In this document: one piece after another, positions 1-13,514 of the stretch
Numbering within the stretch: the first letter of the stretch is position 1
How the letters are laid out: each line of letters starts with the position of its first letter
Source: Straminergon stramineum
Taxonomy: Eukaryota; Streptophyta; Bryopsida; Hypnales; Calliergonaceae
Length of the DNA stretch: 64,000 nucleotides
Assembly (NCBI GenBank): GCA_963920665.1
Contig: OY987265.1
Span: forward strand, 2,299,001 to 2,363,000
Direction of reading: 5' to 3'
Program-made: the position numbers and the translations under genes
The notes under the pieces: model-generated
What the model was told of the DNA's origin: nothing
The model's database searches: none
Seen by the model: only the letters and a program-made list of their open reading frames with translations

Positions 1-3000
1 AAACACTTATAATATGAGTATTTGTAACATATATATCCTATAATTATAGACGGTTTCTACGGTATATACATCTAAAACATAGGTGTGTAGAATTGTAGGC
101 TCATGGGCTCACACTCCTATGCTCACATAATAGCAACCCTCCAAGTTTTTACATGGGGTTTTAAAAAAAATCCCATGGAAAAAGTAAAGCAAATCACCTT
201 ATTGTTGTTGTAAATATCAATTTCCTTTTGCACTTGGAGACATTGTTCAATATAGAAAGTGATAGGAAGATGAATCATATTGTTCTAACCAAGTATGAAT
301 TATTTTTTAAAAATCGATGTATTATGCCCTAAATTCCATGAGTGTGATTTAAGCACCTTTAAAGTAAAAAGGTGAATATACAACAATCATCTTTCTCGAT
401 TGAAATGATTGTAATATTTTTCTAAAATGGTCAAAACTTCAAGGTCCTAAAATAAATGTATTTATGTGATAGATGTACACCTTGATAACTTTGTGACTCT
501 ATTATTGCTACTAAGACATTCCTAAGGTGTCTCATCTAATTGATAGTTGTTGCATCATTTCTTCAAAAAGAAACATTTAGGCTTCTTATATAGCTATAAT
601 GGATTCATTTCTTGATTTTCAAAATATTCAGGTGGCCATAATAGGTTGTCTAATTATCCATTCAAAAAGGACAACCATTTTATCCCCCTCAAAAACACCA
701 GGCACACTCCTTGAATTAAATATAGAAACAAGAACTTATATGGGTTCATGTCAAATATATGGATATGGATATAATACATGTTCAATATAAATCCACATAC
801 AAATGTAGATATGGATGCAATATATGTAGATGTAGATATATGTACATAAATGTAGCAGTTATACAGAGGATATGTATGTGTTACAATAGATATATATCCC
901 ATATCCTTTGTTTTCCAATAAAAGATAATAATATATTGGGAGGTCTAGGATTTTTAATTTAAAAAAATGTATACGGGGTCCAGGTTTTGGAAGGTGGGGG
1001 TCTTTTGAGTGTCTATCCTTTCAAAAGAGACGGACCCTACTATACAATGTTAATTTTACAACCAAAAAATATGCCAAAATAAACAAGGCCATATTTGCAT
1101 GCAACTGAAACCAATAAACATACATGATAGGATGTGGAGGCAAGTTTTTCTAAACTTTATTTTCAATAAGAATTTGTCCCAATACCCCCTAATAAATATT
1201 ACTAGTAGATTGAAAAAGGATATGTGTGGGCAATTGCAAAAAATACTTGTTGATTTTGTTGTATTTTTATAGTACTCAATTTTTTTTAAATACTTTACAA
1301 TTAGAAAATACACTTTTAAATTTTAAAAAATATGACCAATGCAAAGATCTCAAGAGAATTTAAAAAGTGAAAAATCTCAAGAAAATAGGTACCTTGTTGT
1401 TTTAATTTTTTAAAATAGAAATGTAATTTTTAAAATTAAAATTAAAATCGTCCATTTGTAACAATTTTATGCAAATGGTCATTCACAAAATGAACTACCA
1501 TATTAATTATTTTGATGTTTTGAAATGGATGCACAAAGAACCTTAATTTGTTAACTTTCATACGATATAGAATTAAAAATATCATTGGATCTCTTTCATA
1601 AAGTAGCTTCTAATCTTCTAGAATACCATCCCTTCCAAATTCTTTTTCAAGCTGGAAATAGTACTAAGATAGCAACATCCATAACCATCATTGTACCCAT
1701 ACTTTGATCATACAGTTCCCCTTAATTGTCTCCAAGAGTACCTTGAAACTATCCCCATGGTTCATTGTGGTTGGTGGGCTCTTACTTCTTAAGATTTGGA
1801 TGCAAGAACCAAGGCAATTTTATTAGTGTGCAATTTAGGGGGCCCTAGGAAGTTCTACTTTGAAAATTCATAGAAATTAGATGCCTTATCTAAAAATTAT
1901 TTTATTTATCTATAAAATTCATAATTTTTCATTGTTAATATTGAAAACATAATTTTTTTTAGAAATAGGTGCCTCCAACTGTGTTGAATTGCTTAAATGA
2001 ACAGTTATGGGTGTTGCTACCTTACTCCCCTACTCTAATTGGCAAGGGTGGCATTCAATTGGGGCTATTATTAGATAATAATTTTTTTTGGAAAAATGGA
2101 AAAAAATGGAAAAAAGTATATGATAATCATGAGTGCCTTACTTCTAAATCTTGAGTCATTTGGAGCCATAATGCAAAAGTTATGGCTAAAAAACAAATTG
2201 GCTAAAGACATGTGACAAAAAATAGTACAAGTGTATCTTATAATTGCCCAAGATACCATCTCTAAAATGGCCAGTGTCATTTAAGTCATGTCACTATGAA
2301 TGTCTTTTATTTAGTACTAAGTGGACCCTTTCATTATTCAAAAATACATGATTTTATGAACTTTACCTCCACTAGTACAAAGGCACTTCATGCGAAATGT
2401 TTGAATGATGCAATAGAACGTTATTAAGTATTGTTACTATGGATGTTTTTTTCAAAAGAGATATAATTTTTTTGCTCCAATATAGTAATAATGATATTTT
2501 ATATAATCTACAATATTTGATTTAAAATAATTGTAAGTTTTATTTGAAGGGAATATTTTTACTAAGAGCATATATATGTCAATACAATTCAAATTTATGA
2601 ACATAGGTGGTAGAAATATTCATCAAGCGTAAAATCTTATAGCATTCTAAGATCAAATTTTTGTGTAGATAATACTAAATATTATAAAAGTGTAGTGATG
2701 AAAGAAGAGTCTCTATTAAATACCACATTAACACTAATAGGATGCAAATAAGAAATGACAAAGATTATTTTTACGTTACGTATGGTACATATGCATGTCC
2801 AAAATTTTAGAAAATTGTATTACTTCTACATTAAACATGTTAGAGGTAATACAATTATTGTTTACAAAAGAAAACATTGAAAACATCTATGGCAATATTG
2901 TCTTAACTAATTTTGGATTTCTTTATTAACAACATGGTTATGTTGACCACAATGTTTTCATCAACATGTATGACAAGCATCCAAAGAATATCGGATAATT

Positions 3001-4439
3001 TGGGGTAACGTAGGAACATAACCACTTGTACTCAAAAATGAGTAGGTGTAATCTTATAAAAGCTTCAAACCTCATTTAAACATATTAATTTCAAAGTTCT
3101 CTCAACAAAGTAACGATGGATATTGAAATTATTTAACTTTCACCTCCCATTTATATATGATTTGAAGTCTCCGCTCCAAGATCATGTGAAATTGATTGTA
3201 GAGTGTTTATATCTTCTAAATTCTATTTCTTTTGTATTTATATTAGATGATTTATTTTTAATGAATGAATATAATTATTTATAGTGATCGGGAATTAGAA
3301 ATATAAATGTTGATTGTTGAATTGAAAAACATAGTTATGGTTCCTAAAAACTCCTTTTGACTTGTAAATTCCCTTCAATTTTTTTTACTAATGATTGAAG
3401 AATGCAAGGCAAAATCCTATTTTTGGTCTTTAATAATACACTTTTAATTTCCTATGATATTTTTTTGGAAATAACCTCAAATTTGCAAGTCTAGGTAACA
3501 CTCAATCATTTTCTTTAGATGTTATATTATGATGTTATTAAAAAAGTTCAATGTAAAGAAGTTCAAACATTCTAATATTATTTTAATAGCATGACCCCAA
3601 AATATGAAATTTTGGAGTTGTCTTCTTTCAAGCAAAAATATATATAATCATGGTCAAATGTTGATTCTCATTATTAAATTCTCAAAGAATTTTACACATG
3701 CATTTTTTAAGATCGTAAGCTTTGACAACTTAATATATTGAAATTTTATAACCCTTTGGCAATTTTTCCATGTTATGATTTTCTCATAAAAGAATTAAAA
3801 AAAAGAATACTACCCATCAAAATGATGTTCATATGTTCATATCAAATAATGGTTAACTACTAATTCTTAGTCTATCTAACTTATATTGAAGATGTGTGCT
3901 TTGTTAAGATCGAGATTGCACAGAATCCATCAATGCCAATATGAAAACTATAGCAAGTTCATTATAAGATTATCAAATGACAATTTACTTGAAGAATTCA
4001 ATTATGATATACACGGTATTTTCCTAAGTCAAGTAAATTTTGAACTAAATATTGAAGTTTTCTTTATAACAATTTTAGAAAATTCATAAGTAATATAATT
4101 TGTATTGCACCTAGTCAAGCATTCCAACACTAATGGACTTTAGTATCATGGTACCTATAGTATTATTTACCTTGTTATGTAATTCATTAATTCTCAATTA
4201 GTTGACAATTAGTGTTCATGTTGATATATAATTTTAGTAACATTGGTAAAATTGAGTTTCATGCTCATTAGGTGTATTACCTTGCATAAAGATAAATAAT
4301 GTATGCTAGCATGGCTGGCTAGACACATCTCAAAGCTACTTTTATTTTGGGTAATCTTAAAAAGATAGTGTCCTCAAGAGATACTTTTTTCTTGATTTGG
4401 TGCAAGCACCACATTATTTGTGAGTGTAGTGCGACCAAA
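1..4439. other. AT-rich intergenic DNA, no gene seen
   Basis: No frame here has recognisable protein similarity; the open frames are short, AT-driven and not consistent with exons. An imperfect run of TATGGATATG-like and ATGTAGATAT-like units lies near 765-870. A diverged stretch at about 1340-1480 resembles part of the foldback family described at 4440-6079 (shared AAAATAGGTAC and GTCCATTTG segments in the same order). The rest looks like old, decayed repeat DNA. Confidence 0.6.
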
Positions 4440-6079
4440 TCCAAATGGAAACTTGCACCGACACTCATGATTTTTTGGGGAGTACTGTATAATTAGAAAA
4501 AAATGGAAAAATATTTTTAATGTATATACCTTTAAGAAGAAGGTACCCTAGGAAGGAAAAGCATAGAAAAATTCTTGAAGTAGGAGAACTAGAAAAGTAT
4601 AAAATCTCATGAAAATAGGTACTTTCACGTGTTAATTTGTAAAAAATAGGAAAAACACTTTTCGAAGAATCGAGAAATTGTCCATTTGGGAAGACTTTAT
4701 GGTCAAGAGATTTCACCAAGAGAATGATATAGAAACCATTTTTAATGTTCATAATTGTGAGCGCAAGGGGGCCCTATTTGCATGAATGTAGAGGACATAA
4801 AATAATGTTTTTTAAGTGCTCTTTGGTAGGCACATGCTTGCCTAGTGTGGGAATAGACCACAAATTTTTTGTCTCTATATCATTAATTTTGGGTACTCCC
4901 TAGTACTAAAAAACCCTAAACTTCAAAGTGTGACAAATGAGCTAAATCAAAATTTAACCCCTAAATGTATTTGACTATGTTTTCACCAAAAACGCTCCAA
5001 AATTGTCATTTCTAGTACAAGTACCAAATTTTAGAAAAAAATACATTTTTGGACACATGTGACTGTAAGATCTTGTAGAACGCTGGTTTGAGAAGATGTG
5101 GAAAAAAATTCAGAAATTTCCACCATGTAGATTGCAAGATATTAGCATTTGAAGTGACAAAAAGCCATTTTTTGACCCTGCGAAAATCCGGGCAGCTGCA
5201 CTTCACAAGGTCACATCATTATGAAAAAATCTCCAAAATGGTTGTAACTCTTTGGATTCATTCTTCAAGGAAAGTTTTCCACATGCTTGAAAATTTTTAG
5301 ATCATTTGGAATTGTACAACATGTACAAAAAAATTAGTAAGTAGAAAGAAGTAGAGAATGATTCAAAATACTAAATTGTTAACAATTTATTTATGCAATT
5401 GAAAAATTCCAATCCCAATGGTTGTAATGTTGTAATAAAAAATCTACAACTAATCTTTTTATTTTTTTCCAAAAATATTGAAAATTGAGTTAAATAAAGG
5501 TCTTCAAAGTTTATTTTAGAGTGGAGATTCCATAACTACCTACAAACTAGCCACAACTAAAACTCTTCATAACTTTCATCTCAAAAATCAAAATGGAATG
5601 ATTCAAAGCTTTTCATGTAAATCTAAATATAGAAAACCAATTTCAAATTTTTATTTTAAAAAAAGTGATTTTTAAAGAAGTTTTTTTTACTTGAGCTACC
5701 CACTGAGCAATGAAAATTACATATCATAAAATAACTTTTTAAACATGTCTTCAAAAGTTATGAAAATTGTTGGGCCTGGGAGCCACTCCTCGGGCACATA
5801 TTGTGTGAAAATTTGAAAGAAAAAATAAAATTTTCATTCGTAGTGAGCTACCCAAAATCACTATGTTGCCAAAAAACACCGTTTGGTCCTTTAGGGGTTA
5901 ACTATAAATTAATTTTTTAAATTTTTTGATAAATAAGGGATCTAATTACTATCAAGTTAGCCATCTCCAATAAAAAATTCAAGTTAATGGGGTACGTACT
6001 TCAAAAGTTATAGCACATAACAACTCCATCATTCCAAGTGTGACGCAAAATAGAACCAATCTTTCTTGCAATCACCCCT
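4440..6079. repeat. Old foldback-family copy, split by a younger TTAA element
   Basis: The left part (about 4440-4953) aligns with the right arm of the long palindrome at 46927-47978: the same order of GTCCATTTGGGA, CGCAAG..GCCCTATTTGCA, GGTAGGCACATG and CCCTAAAC..CAAAGTGTGACAAAT. The similarity resumes after 5901 with TTTTTTAAATTTTTTGATAAATAAGG, interrupted by differences, then TTCAAAAGTTATAG and the terminal CTTGCAATCACC. The 948-bp element at 4954-5901 sits between the two halves at a TTAA. The left boundary is not clear. Confidence 0.55.
4954..5901 (+). mobile_element. TTAA-bounded non-autonomous element, family 1, copy A
   Basis: The element starts TTAACCCCTAAATG and ends CCTTTAGGGGTTAA, giving short terminal inverted repeats inside TTAA. 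Related copies are at 45973-46923 (same orientation), 33987-34929 and 44966-45885 (opposite orientation). Shared internal landmarks include CAAGATATTAGCATTTGAAG and the AACACCGTTT near the right end. It codes for nothing recognisable; a 70-codon open frame shared with the 45973 copy looks like a by-product of sequence homology. Structure and target site suit a piggyBac-type MITE. Confidence 0.72.
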
Positions 6080-7579
6080 TTGCGCGATAGAAACCAACCA
6101 CCTTCAAAGAAAAAAACATTATTAACATTGTTGCCACATAGTGTTAGAGTATATAATTACTGTTGCTAACATTAGATTTCATTATAAGTGTACTATAAAA
6201 TATATGGTCAACAATTGAGACATAATGATGAAAAGACCATGCCCTAGGTGAAAAATGAAAGTTCCAAATAGTGAATGAACTAATTCCAACCTTTCATAAG
6301 CTGACATAAATTTGAGGGTCTATTTATATTGGGTCCCACTCTAAATCACAAGAAACTTGGTGAGTGACATCAATATACTAAATCGCTCAACTAGGTTCCA
6401 AACACATCTAATATGACCTTGTTGTTAGGTAGAAGTTCTTGCTATTGTATAGTTTGTGTATTAAGTTTGGTTAGAGGTCTATTAACATGATTCTTCTTTT
6501 GCCTTTGGGGTAAAACACTCTTTGCTTAAGCTTGGGTGTAAGATGGGAAGTCCGTGTAGAGTCCACTTAAGTGTTGGAAATTAATTTGGGGAGGTTAAAG
6601 ACTTCTTGAAATAATTTTTAGTTTGTTTTTTGGGAGCTTCATAGAATTAGTTATAGAACAAAACATACAAATGAGTCTACATTTGAGGAGGTGGATACTT
6701 TTAGAGCCCTTGCCCTTTATGGAACTCCTACCTTACTCTTTCTTTGCAATGAAATGTCCTCTTCATTTGCACCCACACCCACCCCACGAAATATAAACAA
6801 AAACATCTCATGTAATTTATAGTTTGCCATAATGGCTCCACATTTGAGTTTTTGAGATAAGGTAGGGTGATCTAAATGCAACTTTGTTTTAAAGCATTCT
6901 TGCTCTAAAAGCAATCACTAAGACAAAGGTACATTTTGTTTTCTTCAGTGTACTAATAATATATGTTCCAAGAGGTGGTCGCTTTTCATGACCACAACGT
7001 TTCAACTTCAAAAACCTATAACTAATTCCACACAGGTCCAATAAATATGAAACAACTTACATTAGATGCCAATTCCATTTTCCTTGTTACAAAAATTTAC
7101 TGAATTTTTTTTGAAGGAATTTAGCTTCCCTTCAAATGCAATCAACTCTTAAGAGTTTTTTTAAGAGCATCCTACCTTACATGACACAAGCAGTTGCCTA
7201 TGCATATTTTCTAGACCTACTGGTATGCAGACCTATCATGCAATTTACGGTATGGAATTTTCTTGCCCCGGCCAATGACTAAATGGCAACTTAATGTCTT
7301 GGTCTTTCTGGTGTTCTATAACTTGACTTACAGTGCAGTCTTACAAGCTCTTTTGGTTTTTGTTTCATCTTTTCATCAAAGCAACAGCTTGTTTCTTGCT
7401 GGTACAGTACTCCTCTGCAGATTGCCTGAAAGATTGCAGCTGTTCTTCATATAAAAAAATGCTTAATCTCTAAGCTCTCAAACTAAAGATAGTAAGTTCA
7501 CTTTTAAAATCATGATGTTATATAATTGTAACCTCTAAAGAATATCTATACCATTGATTTTGGAAGAGCATTATTTCTC
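6080..7579. other. AT-rich intergenic DNA, diverged repeats
   Basis: No gene is recognised. CTCCTACCTTAC-type motifs at about 6725 and 7170 recur, in one or the other orientation, near 12600, 13530 and 13810, and segments around 6560-7150 resemble 12640-12850 in reverse orientation. This points to another old dispersed repeat whose ends I cannot define. Confidence 0.5.
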
Positions 7580-8161
7580 TTAACCCCTAAAGGACCAAGT
7601 GTCCGTTCAACATACGCAAGAAATCTCAGGTAGGTTCTTACGAAGTCATTTTTGGTTGGATGATCATGAAATTTGGACAAGATGTGTATCTATGTACCTC
7701 CTTCCTGAAAATCTAATTTTTTTCCCAATCGGGTGCCCGGATCAAAAGTTATCCTGCCCTGAACTTTGCAAGCAGCTTAGGCAGCTCCGGGCAATTTGTG
7801 CAAAACTCTTCCTATGATTCTGAAATTTGGCGGGCGTGTAGCTTACATGATCCTAGATGCAAATGTCCAAAAAAACCCCATGTTTAGTGTAAGAATCTTA
7901 TTCTAGGAGTTAAAGTTTGAAGGCCCTGTCGGGCAAGGTTCGAAAAAAACTTTTTCACCTAAATTCAAACGTCATAATCTTTCAATCCATGCGGTCAAAT
8001 TTTCTAAAAAAATTTCCACTTGTTCCCAAAGAAGTCTAGTACATATTTGTACACTTAAATTTTGCAAAAAAACTTTTTTTCATGTTTTTTCTTGATGCTC
8101 TAAAAAGTGGCAGTTTTTGACAATTTCTGTCCGAAATGTGCCTCAGTCTTGTAGGGGTTAA
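7580..8161. mobile_element. TTAA-bounded short element (582 bp)
   Basis: It begins TTAACCCCTAAAGGACCAAG and ends CTTGTAGGGGTTAA, so it has imperfect inverted termini within TTAA like the other short elements of the window. The interior is somewhat more GC-rich than its flanks and contains no recognisable coding sequence. It has the same terminal signature as families 1, 2 and 4 but no obvious full-length relative here. Confidence 0.6.
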
Positions 8162-9299
8162 GTTTCATGAATATAATATACTATTTTTCTTGTAGTTTCT
8201 TCAATGAATACCAATTGAATGAAGTGCACTTTTTCGAAACATCCATCATTCATTCAATGAATGGTTGAGCATTTAGGGATTAACTCCTAAGTTTTCTTGT
8301 GCCAAAAAATAATTGGCAAATATTTCCTAACCTACCCCAAAACAACATTGTCTAAAGAATTCTATAAATCAGATTTTATTCATTTCTAGAATGTAGAACT
8401 ATAGGATCTTGTTATAGAATTCTATTAGGGCCACATATTTTGAAAAATGGGATTTGAGGGCTCTAGTGGAGAATATGCCCACATAGACATAAAATGACAA
8501 GTTAGACCAAGTGTGAGTCTTAAAGCTTAGTCTACATGGACATATTTTCCACTAATGTAGTGGTGTATAGTGTGCAAATTGGAAGCAATTTTTTTAAAAT
8601 GATTGCCCGACATTTGACAATATGGATTTGTTGGGATATTGAGCCCGAACATATAAATTTTCTTTGTTAGGGAATTTCATTGAAATGGCATATTCCATAG
8701 GCCATTTTCAGATTGTGCGGTCTAAACTATGATAGTGTCAAAGTTGTGGAATGACGCCATTTTAACAAAAGTCCCCATTTTGCAAGAAAATCTTGGTAGT
8801 TTGGATTACATTAGAGTCTCAAATTAGAATCAGTATTAAGTGTGCAAACTAGTAAAGCAAAGTGATGATCTAGAAATTTGATCAGTTCCATAATCTCAAA
8901 AAAAATGAGAAAAAATATCAAGTCTGATATCTCACCGTGGATGGTCCCCCAAAACAAAAAAACAATTTGGTTTAGCAAGAGTCATAGGAGTTAAAACACT
9001 TCTGAGTGTCTCCCCCAGTTTTGTTCAGTCCTGAGATCCCTATTTCAAGTGCCAAACCCCAGTTTGACATTGCTTATCTGATGTCGTGTGGACTGTGGAG
9101 AGGTGGCACACACGTCGAGATGATTGTCAAATTTAGTGCTTTTTTTGGGGGGGGGTCCAAATTTCAATGACTCCTGAATCACCTTCAGTTGTAGGTGTCC
9201 TTCAATAGGCCATTGGGGCCTTTGACCTCAACTCAAGCCACTTTTCTAGAATGAATCGAGGCTCCTTGCATGTACAGAACATTCTAGATTTACGATCTT
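8162..9299. other. AT-rich intergenic DNA, no gene seen
   Basis: No recognisable coding sequence. There is a poly-T/G tract near 9140-9155. A TTAACTCCTAAG motif near 8280 resembles a decayed TTAA-element end, but I could not find a matching partner end. Confidence 0.5.
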
Positions 9300-12200
9300 G
9301 TTTTATTTAGAACCATGATACAGAGCATTTTGCGTCAGGCCTCCCAGAGCTGCAAACATAGATGATAATGTTGACTTGATTTGCCTTGTTTTAGAGAGCC
9401 GGACTCTTGGCAGTTCAGTGCACAGATGGAACTCTGAACTGGGAAAGGCATAGTTCCGAGGTTCCTGATGGAAGTCTGGAAAAAGTGAGAATTTCTTGAC
9501 ATCACTAATGACGTGAATTCAACTAATACTGTATGATAACAGAGATCTCCCGGCGAGACAGCTCCTGCCATACATAAAAATGCTGGCAGAGAGAAACAGT
9601 AGTAATGGATATTGTAATATTCTGTCATATTCAAGGCAAATTGTCAAAGAAATCTGCCATGATCAGACAATCACACAGTAGCTGGTGCAAAGCAACTTTA
9701 ATCTATACTTCGCATCCATTCTAAGGGTCTGATCATGCACGACGAAGCTGGCATTCTGAGAATGAATGGTTTATTGAAAGAAAGAGACGAGACAACGCTA
9801 ATAACTTCAAAACAAATGTGGGTAGGAGGATAGGAGGATTGTTCTAAACCTCCGATATTATGAAAATCTTGGGATTGGTACTGCACTCTACAAGTCGATG
9901 GCGGCTGCTCTATCAGAGTGGCATTTACACAGTTAAATGGAAAACACTAGCAAGGTAATCAGCCTCACACTCCTGGTGAGTCTTATCAATCGCTCCATCA
10001 ATCTCTACCACCTTATCTAAAACCCCATTTTAGAAACAATCAAATCATGAAGTGTCCGGTTTCTCTAAGAATCTGGCACCTTCAAGTCCTTGAAATGGAG
10101 GAAAGGTGTGGCCTGTAGCTGGGGAAGAAAACTGACTGATTACAGCCCTAGTGTCGAAACCTGAAGTGTTATGAGAAGTTGTTACTTGAATGTTTGTGGG
10201 ACTCTATCTTGGGATCTGTACTGCATTGCGTATGGGTCAGGGAGGGAATTCTTTCATCCCGATCATGACCATAGATCTTCTGTTACTACTACTATTAGTA
10301 GCAATTCAGGTTCCCCAGGGTCACCGTGGAGAGTGATTGAGACACTGGAAAACCGGCAACAATCGTCGGTGCTTTGCGCAGCCGGATCTTCTCATCGTGA
10401 TCGCCACCGAGTACCCTGGAGAATTCGTTACTGAACGCTGGTAGGCCTAGCTATAATAATGATTATAAATCAACGAGGAAACTCCGTAGTCGGCGACTGG
10501 TTGGGGATTCATCTGAAGTCTTTGGACTCCTCAAGTTCGAGTTATCAATGGTGCTCTCTCAGGCCAAGGAGCTGACCAGTCGGTGGGGTCCAGTCGTCAT
10601 CATTCTCCAGCTCCTCATCCGTGACTTCATATACGAAACGGCGTGTCATTTACAAAATATCTGTTGTAGCACCACAGTATCCACGGCAGAATGAGTAATA
10701 TCGTGACCAAAATCCGCAGCAGTACTTCTTACTCATGTTTAGAGAGCCTTGCCCTGCTAGCAAAGCACCACGATCATGACTCATGCCAACACGGCAATGT
10801 CTTTAGAGATAGGCCTAACACTTCATGAAAAAACCCAAAAGATTACGGTACGAATCCACAAGCGGACTCGGCGGCTTTCACCACTCCTAGCCTCCGAACG
10901 AAATTGTCGCAGTGGAGACATTGTGCGTTGGCAGTACAATCGCTAGAATCTAAAAGTCCAGTGATGAAAAACGGCAACAAGCTTGCTCAAACATGCACAT
11001 GCATCCACTTACAACATTCTCCAAATTTTGGAATAAGAAAAGAATTTGGTGATGTCAGTCAACCCCAAGTCCAGTTGCATATGCTGCTCGAACGCCGCAG
11101 CCGCGGGGTCGCTCCCCATGTCGAACCCCGACACCTTGAGCGCATCCCCAGGCTCTCGAGTCCCTGGGATTTCGCAACCGGGACCACCGCACTGGAAATC
11201 CAACCAGCAACACAACCGGGATCACCACACGAACATTCAACATGTAGACCTCACATAACGTCCATTCCACTAAGATCACACTCACGTAAGATCTCCAACC
11301 CCAAACTGCTTCCCCAAACACTACTACTCGGTACCGATCCTGCACGATCTTAGACACACACGAGTGCCAACCGCACTAGCTACATACTAGACGTGACTAG
11401 AAATCCCAACCACTTCCTGAACGACTGGTACTACCAAGAGTGTCTGCCATATATTTGATCCTCCCGCCCATCAAATCCTCACGCATGCTGGTCTCAACCG
11501 TCACCCCAAACCCGCCTGGCACAAGCGTACCGTCACCATATTGGAGCCATCTATCATTCCTCCTAAATGAACCGAACTTACCCTTCTGGCAGTGGAGCCC
11601 CATTGCGAAGCCAAGCTGGATGACACCCCCATAACAGCGTCGCCGCCACCCCACCTACCGCGGTGACCCATCTGCAGCACCTGCATCCGAGCGCCGGGGG
11701 CACCAGGTGCAGGCCCAAAAGGACCCAAGGAGGCAGCTTTAGTCCAGGCATCGGGAGGATCGCCGTCTTCCCATGGCAAGCACGACTCCATGCACACAGA
11801 CTTCTGTGTCCAAGCAGGGCAGGCACCACGCCGAGGACTCCTTGCTTCGGATGTAACTTAACTAAATAAGTTAACTTAAGTTCATAAGTGAGTGTGGAGC
11901 TAAGCTTAGTACCACGCAATGGTGCGAGAAGTCCTCCAGGCAAGGCTAAGGTCCTGCAAGGAGACTGTGAGCTGGGAAGGATCAAGCTGGGAGCCTGTTG
12001 CTTTGCCTGGTTGGTTCCCTAGTCCCCAGGCTCGCAGAGATTCACTCCTCCGGCAGAGTTCGGAACTTACTGGTGGGAGTGCTTGTTGTGGCGTGAGCAC
12101 TGTGCCTGAAATACGGGGCGCGGGTGAAACCGCGTGCGCCTGTCACCACGATGGAGAGGGCCTGCCCCCGCGCGTCCTTTGCGTTCGTGGCTGTTCTGTT

Positions 12201-12640
12201 GGGCCGAATAGCCGATCATCCGCGTTCTATTTTTGCCTGGTGCCGCACGGGCAGTTCTCCCGGAAATAAGTAAAGCTTATTATAACAGTTGCGCTTTTCT
12301 CTTGCTGTGTACAGCACTGTATCGCATATTTTACTTTGATATTCTGCCGGGATTCTACTGCACAGTACGCCGAAACACTCGTTCAGACGTTCACATGTGA
12401 AATTCAGACTGTAGACCTACACGCTGCATGGAGGCCCGCCACGAAGGGCACGTAATTGAACTGACTGGCGGATGACCCCCAGCCAGTGGCTCGAAACGTG
12501 GGTACTGGTAGGGTAACTACATAGGGTATAGTATAGTGATTGATCCCGTCTTAATTTTCCTAGGGGGGCCACGCTCACTGGAAGGGAGGTGAGGTGCATA
12601 AGGTAGGAGGTCCATAAATCGACCATTTAAGGGTTGGAAC
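9300..12640. other. GC-richer low-copy island of unknown function
   Basis: Base composition rises sharply compared with both sides, and the sequence does not repeat elsewhere in the window. Long overlapping frames exist on both strands between about 10900 and 12270, as expected by chance in GC-rich DNA, so length alone proves little. No product is recognised. Minus-strand frames with splice-like ends are described in the next entry. Alternatives are the exons of a low-copy gene, a pseudogene, or a regulatory island. Confidence 0.45.
10545..11985 (-). CDS. Possible unidentified multi-exon gene or pseudogene
   Basis: I do not recognise this locus. Minus-strand frames with coding-like composition lie in several places. 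One is 10649-10545, a 34-aa frame from ATG with an acidic EELENDDDW stretch. Another is about 11210-11040, which reads CGGPGCEIPG..GDALKVSGFDMG and is preceded by a pyrimidine-rich TTTCCAG that could be a splice acceptor. A third is about 11580-11400 (VPGGFGVTVETSM, GGRIKYMADTLG). A fourth is about 11797-11660 (LPWEDGDPPDAW), ending at a good donor-like GCG/GTAGGT. The frames are not continuous with each other, so they would have to be exons or a decayed gene. GC-rich DNA can produce such frames by chance, and the exon chain is not established. Confidence 0.2.
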
Positions 12641-12878
12641 TGAATTTGAGGGAGGTAGAACATCTTGAAATGTTTTTCAGTAATTTTCCTTGAAAGACAA
12701 GTGAAATTGGCATCTAACCCAAGTCATTCCATATTTTTTGAATCTTTGTCGAATTAGTTACGAATTTCTGAAGTTGAAAAAAATAGTCTTTTGTAGTCAT
12801 CAAAAGTGACCACCTCCTAAAATGTGTAGAGTTGGTACATTGTTGAAAGCAAAATGTACCTCTGAGTCTTAATTGCCT

Positions 12879-13514
12879 TTAACCCCTCAAGGCCCAAGCA
12901 ATTTCTATACTTTTTCACAACTTTGAATTTTGATTGACAGCATTAGAGAAAGTTTGGACTCTTTGGAGGGTTGCCAAGAAGTGCCGGTAGGGACCCTCAT
13001 TGTATTACATTTATTTTGCTTGAAGAATTTTTCCCCTATTTCTGCACTTCGTCACTTCCAAATGTCAAAGCATTCACTGTCAAGTACTATTAGTTAGGGT
13101 TGTGACAAGTGTTGTTTTGATATTTGAAAGCACCCCCAAAGCACCTCCCTTTGACAATTGTGGAATAAAAAACTAAAATATACTTTTGGAACTCCCAATA
13201 TTCACACAAGGTGAATCTTTATTTTGTCAAAAAATTCCCTCTCCTTAGTAGCTTCAATAGGCTCTATAAATAGATTGGTTTGTCAAACCCTGGCAACCCT
13301 CCGGAGAGTCCAAACTTTCTCTAATGGTATGCATTGTACATCAAGCTTATTTCATGCTATCAATTGTACTTTGAACTTCCCCATTCAATATGAACGTCAT
13401 AATTTGAAATTCACTTAGATATACTTCTTAGAATGTAGGAAAATGAAGTTATAACTTTGATTTGTTAAACAGGTGAGAGTTCCAAAGTAGGCTCCTTGGG
13501 CCTTGAGGGGTTAA
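12879..13514. mobile_element. TTAA-bounded foldback MITE (636 bp)
   Basis: The termini are TTAACCCCTCAAGGCCCAAG and CTTGGGCCTTGAGGGGTTAA, a perfect 20-bp inverted repeat that includes TTAA at each end. A second inverted pair lies inside: TTGGACTCT..GGAGGGTTGCCAAG near 12955-12975 against CTTGGCAACCCTCC..AGAGTCCAA near 13295-13320. The element could therefore fold over much of its length. There is no coding sequence. It is the best-preserved example of the TTAA/CCCC terminal signature here. Confidence 0.75.

Noticed and set aside
10904..11353. 149-codon plus-strand open frame
   Set aside because: The longest frame in the window, but Ser/Pro/His-rich with irregular composition and opposite minus-strand frames that look more coding-like.
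11578..11985. 135-codon minus-strand open frame
   Set aside because: It overlaps other long frames on both strands in GC-rich DNA and has no recognised similarity; length alone is not enough for a separate gene.
12150..12272. 40-codon frame starting MERACPRAS
   Set aside because: Short, no similarity, and only one of several frames in the GC-rich island.
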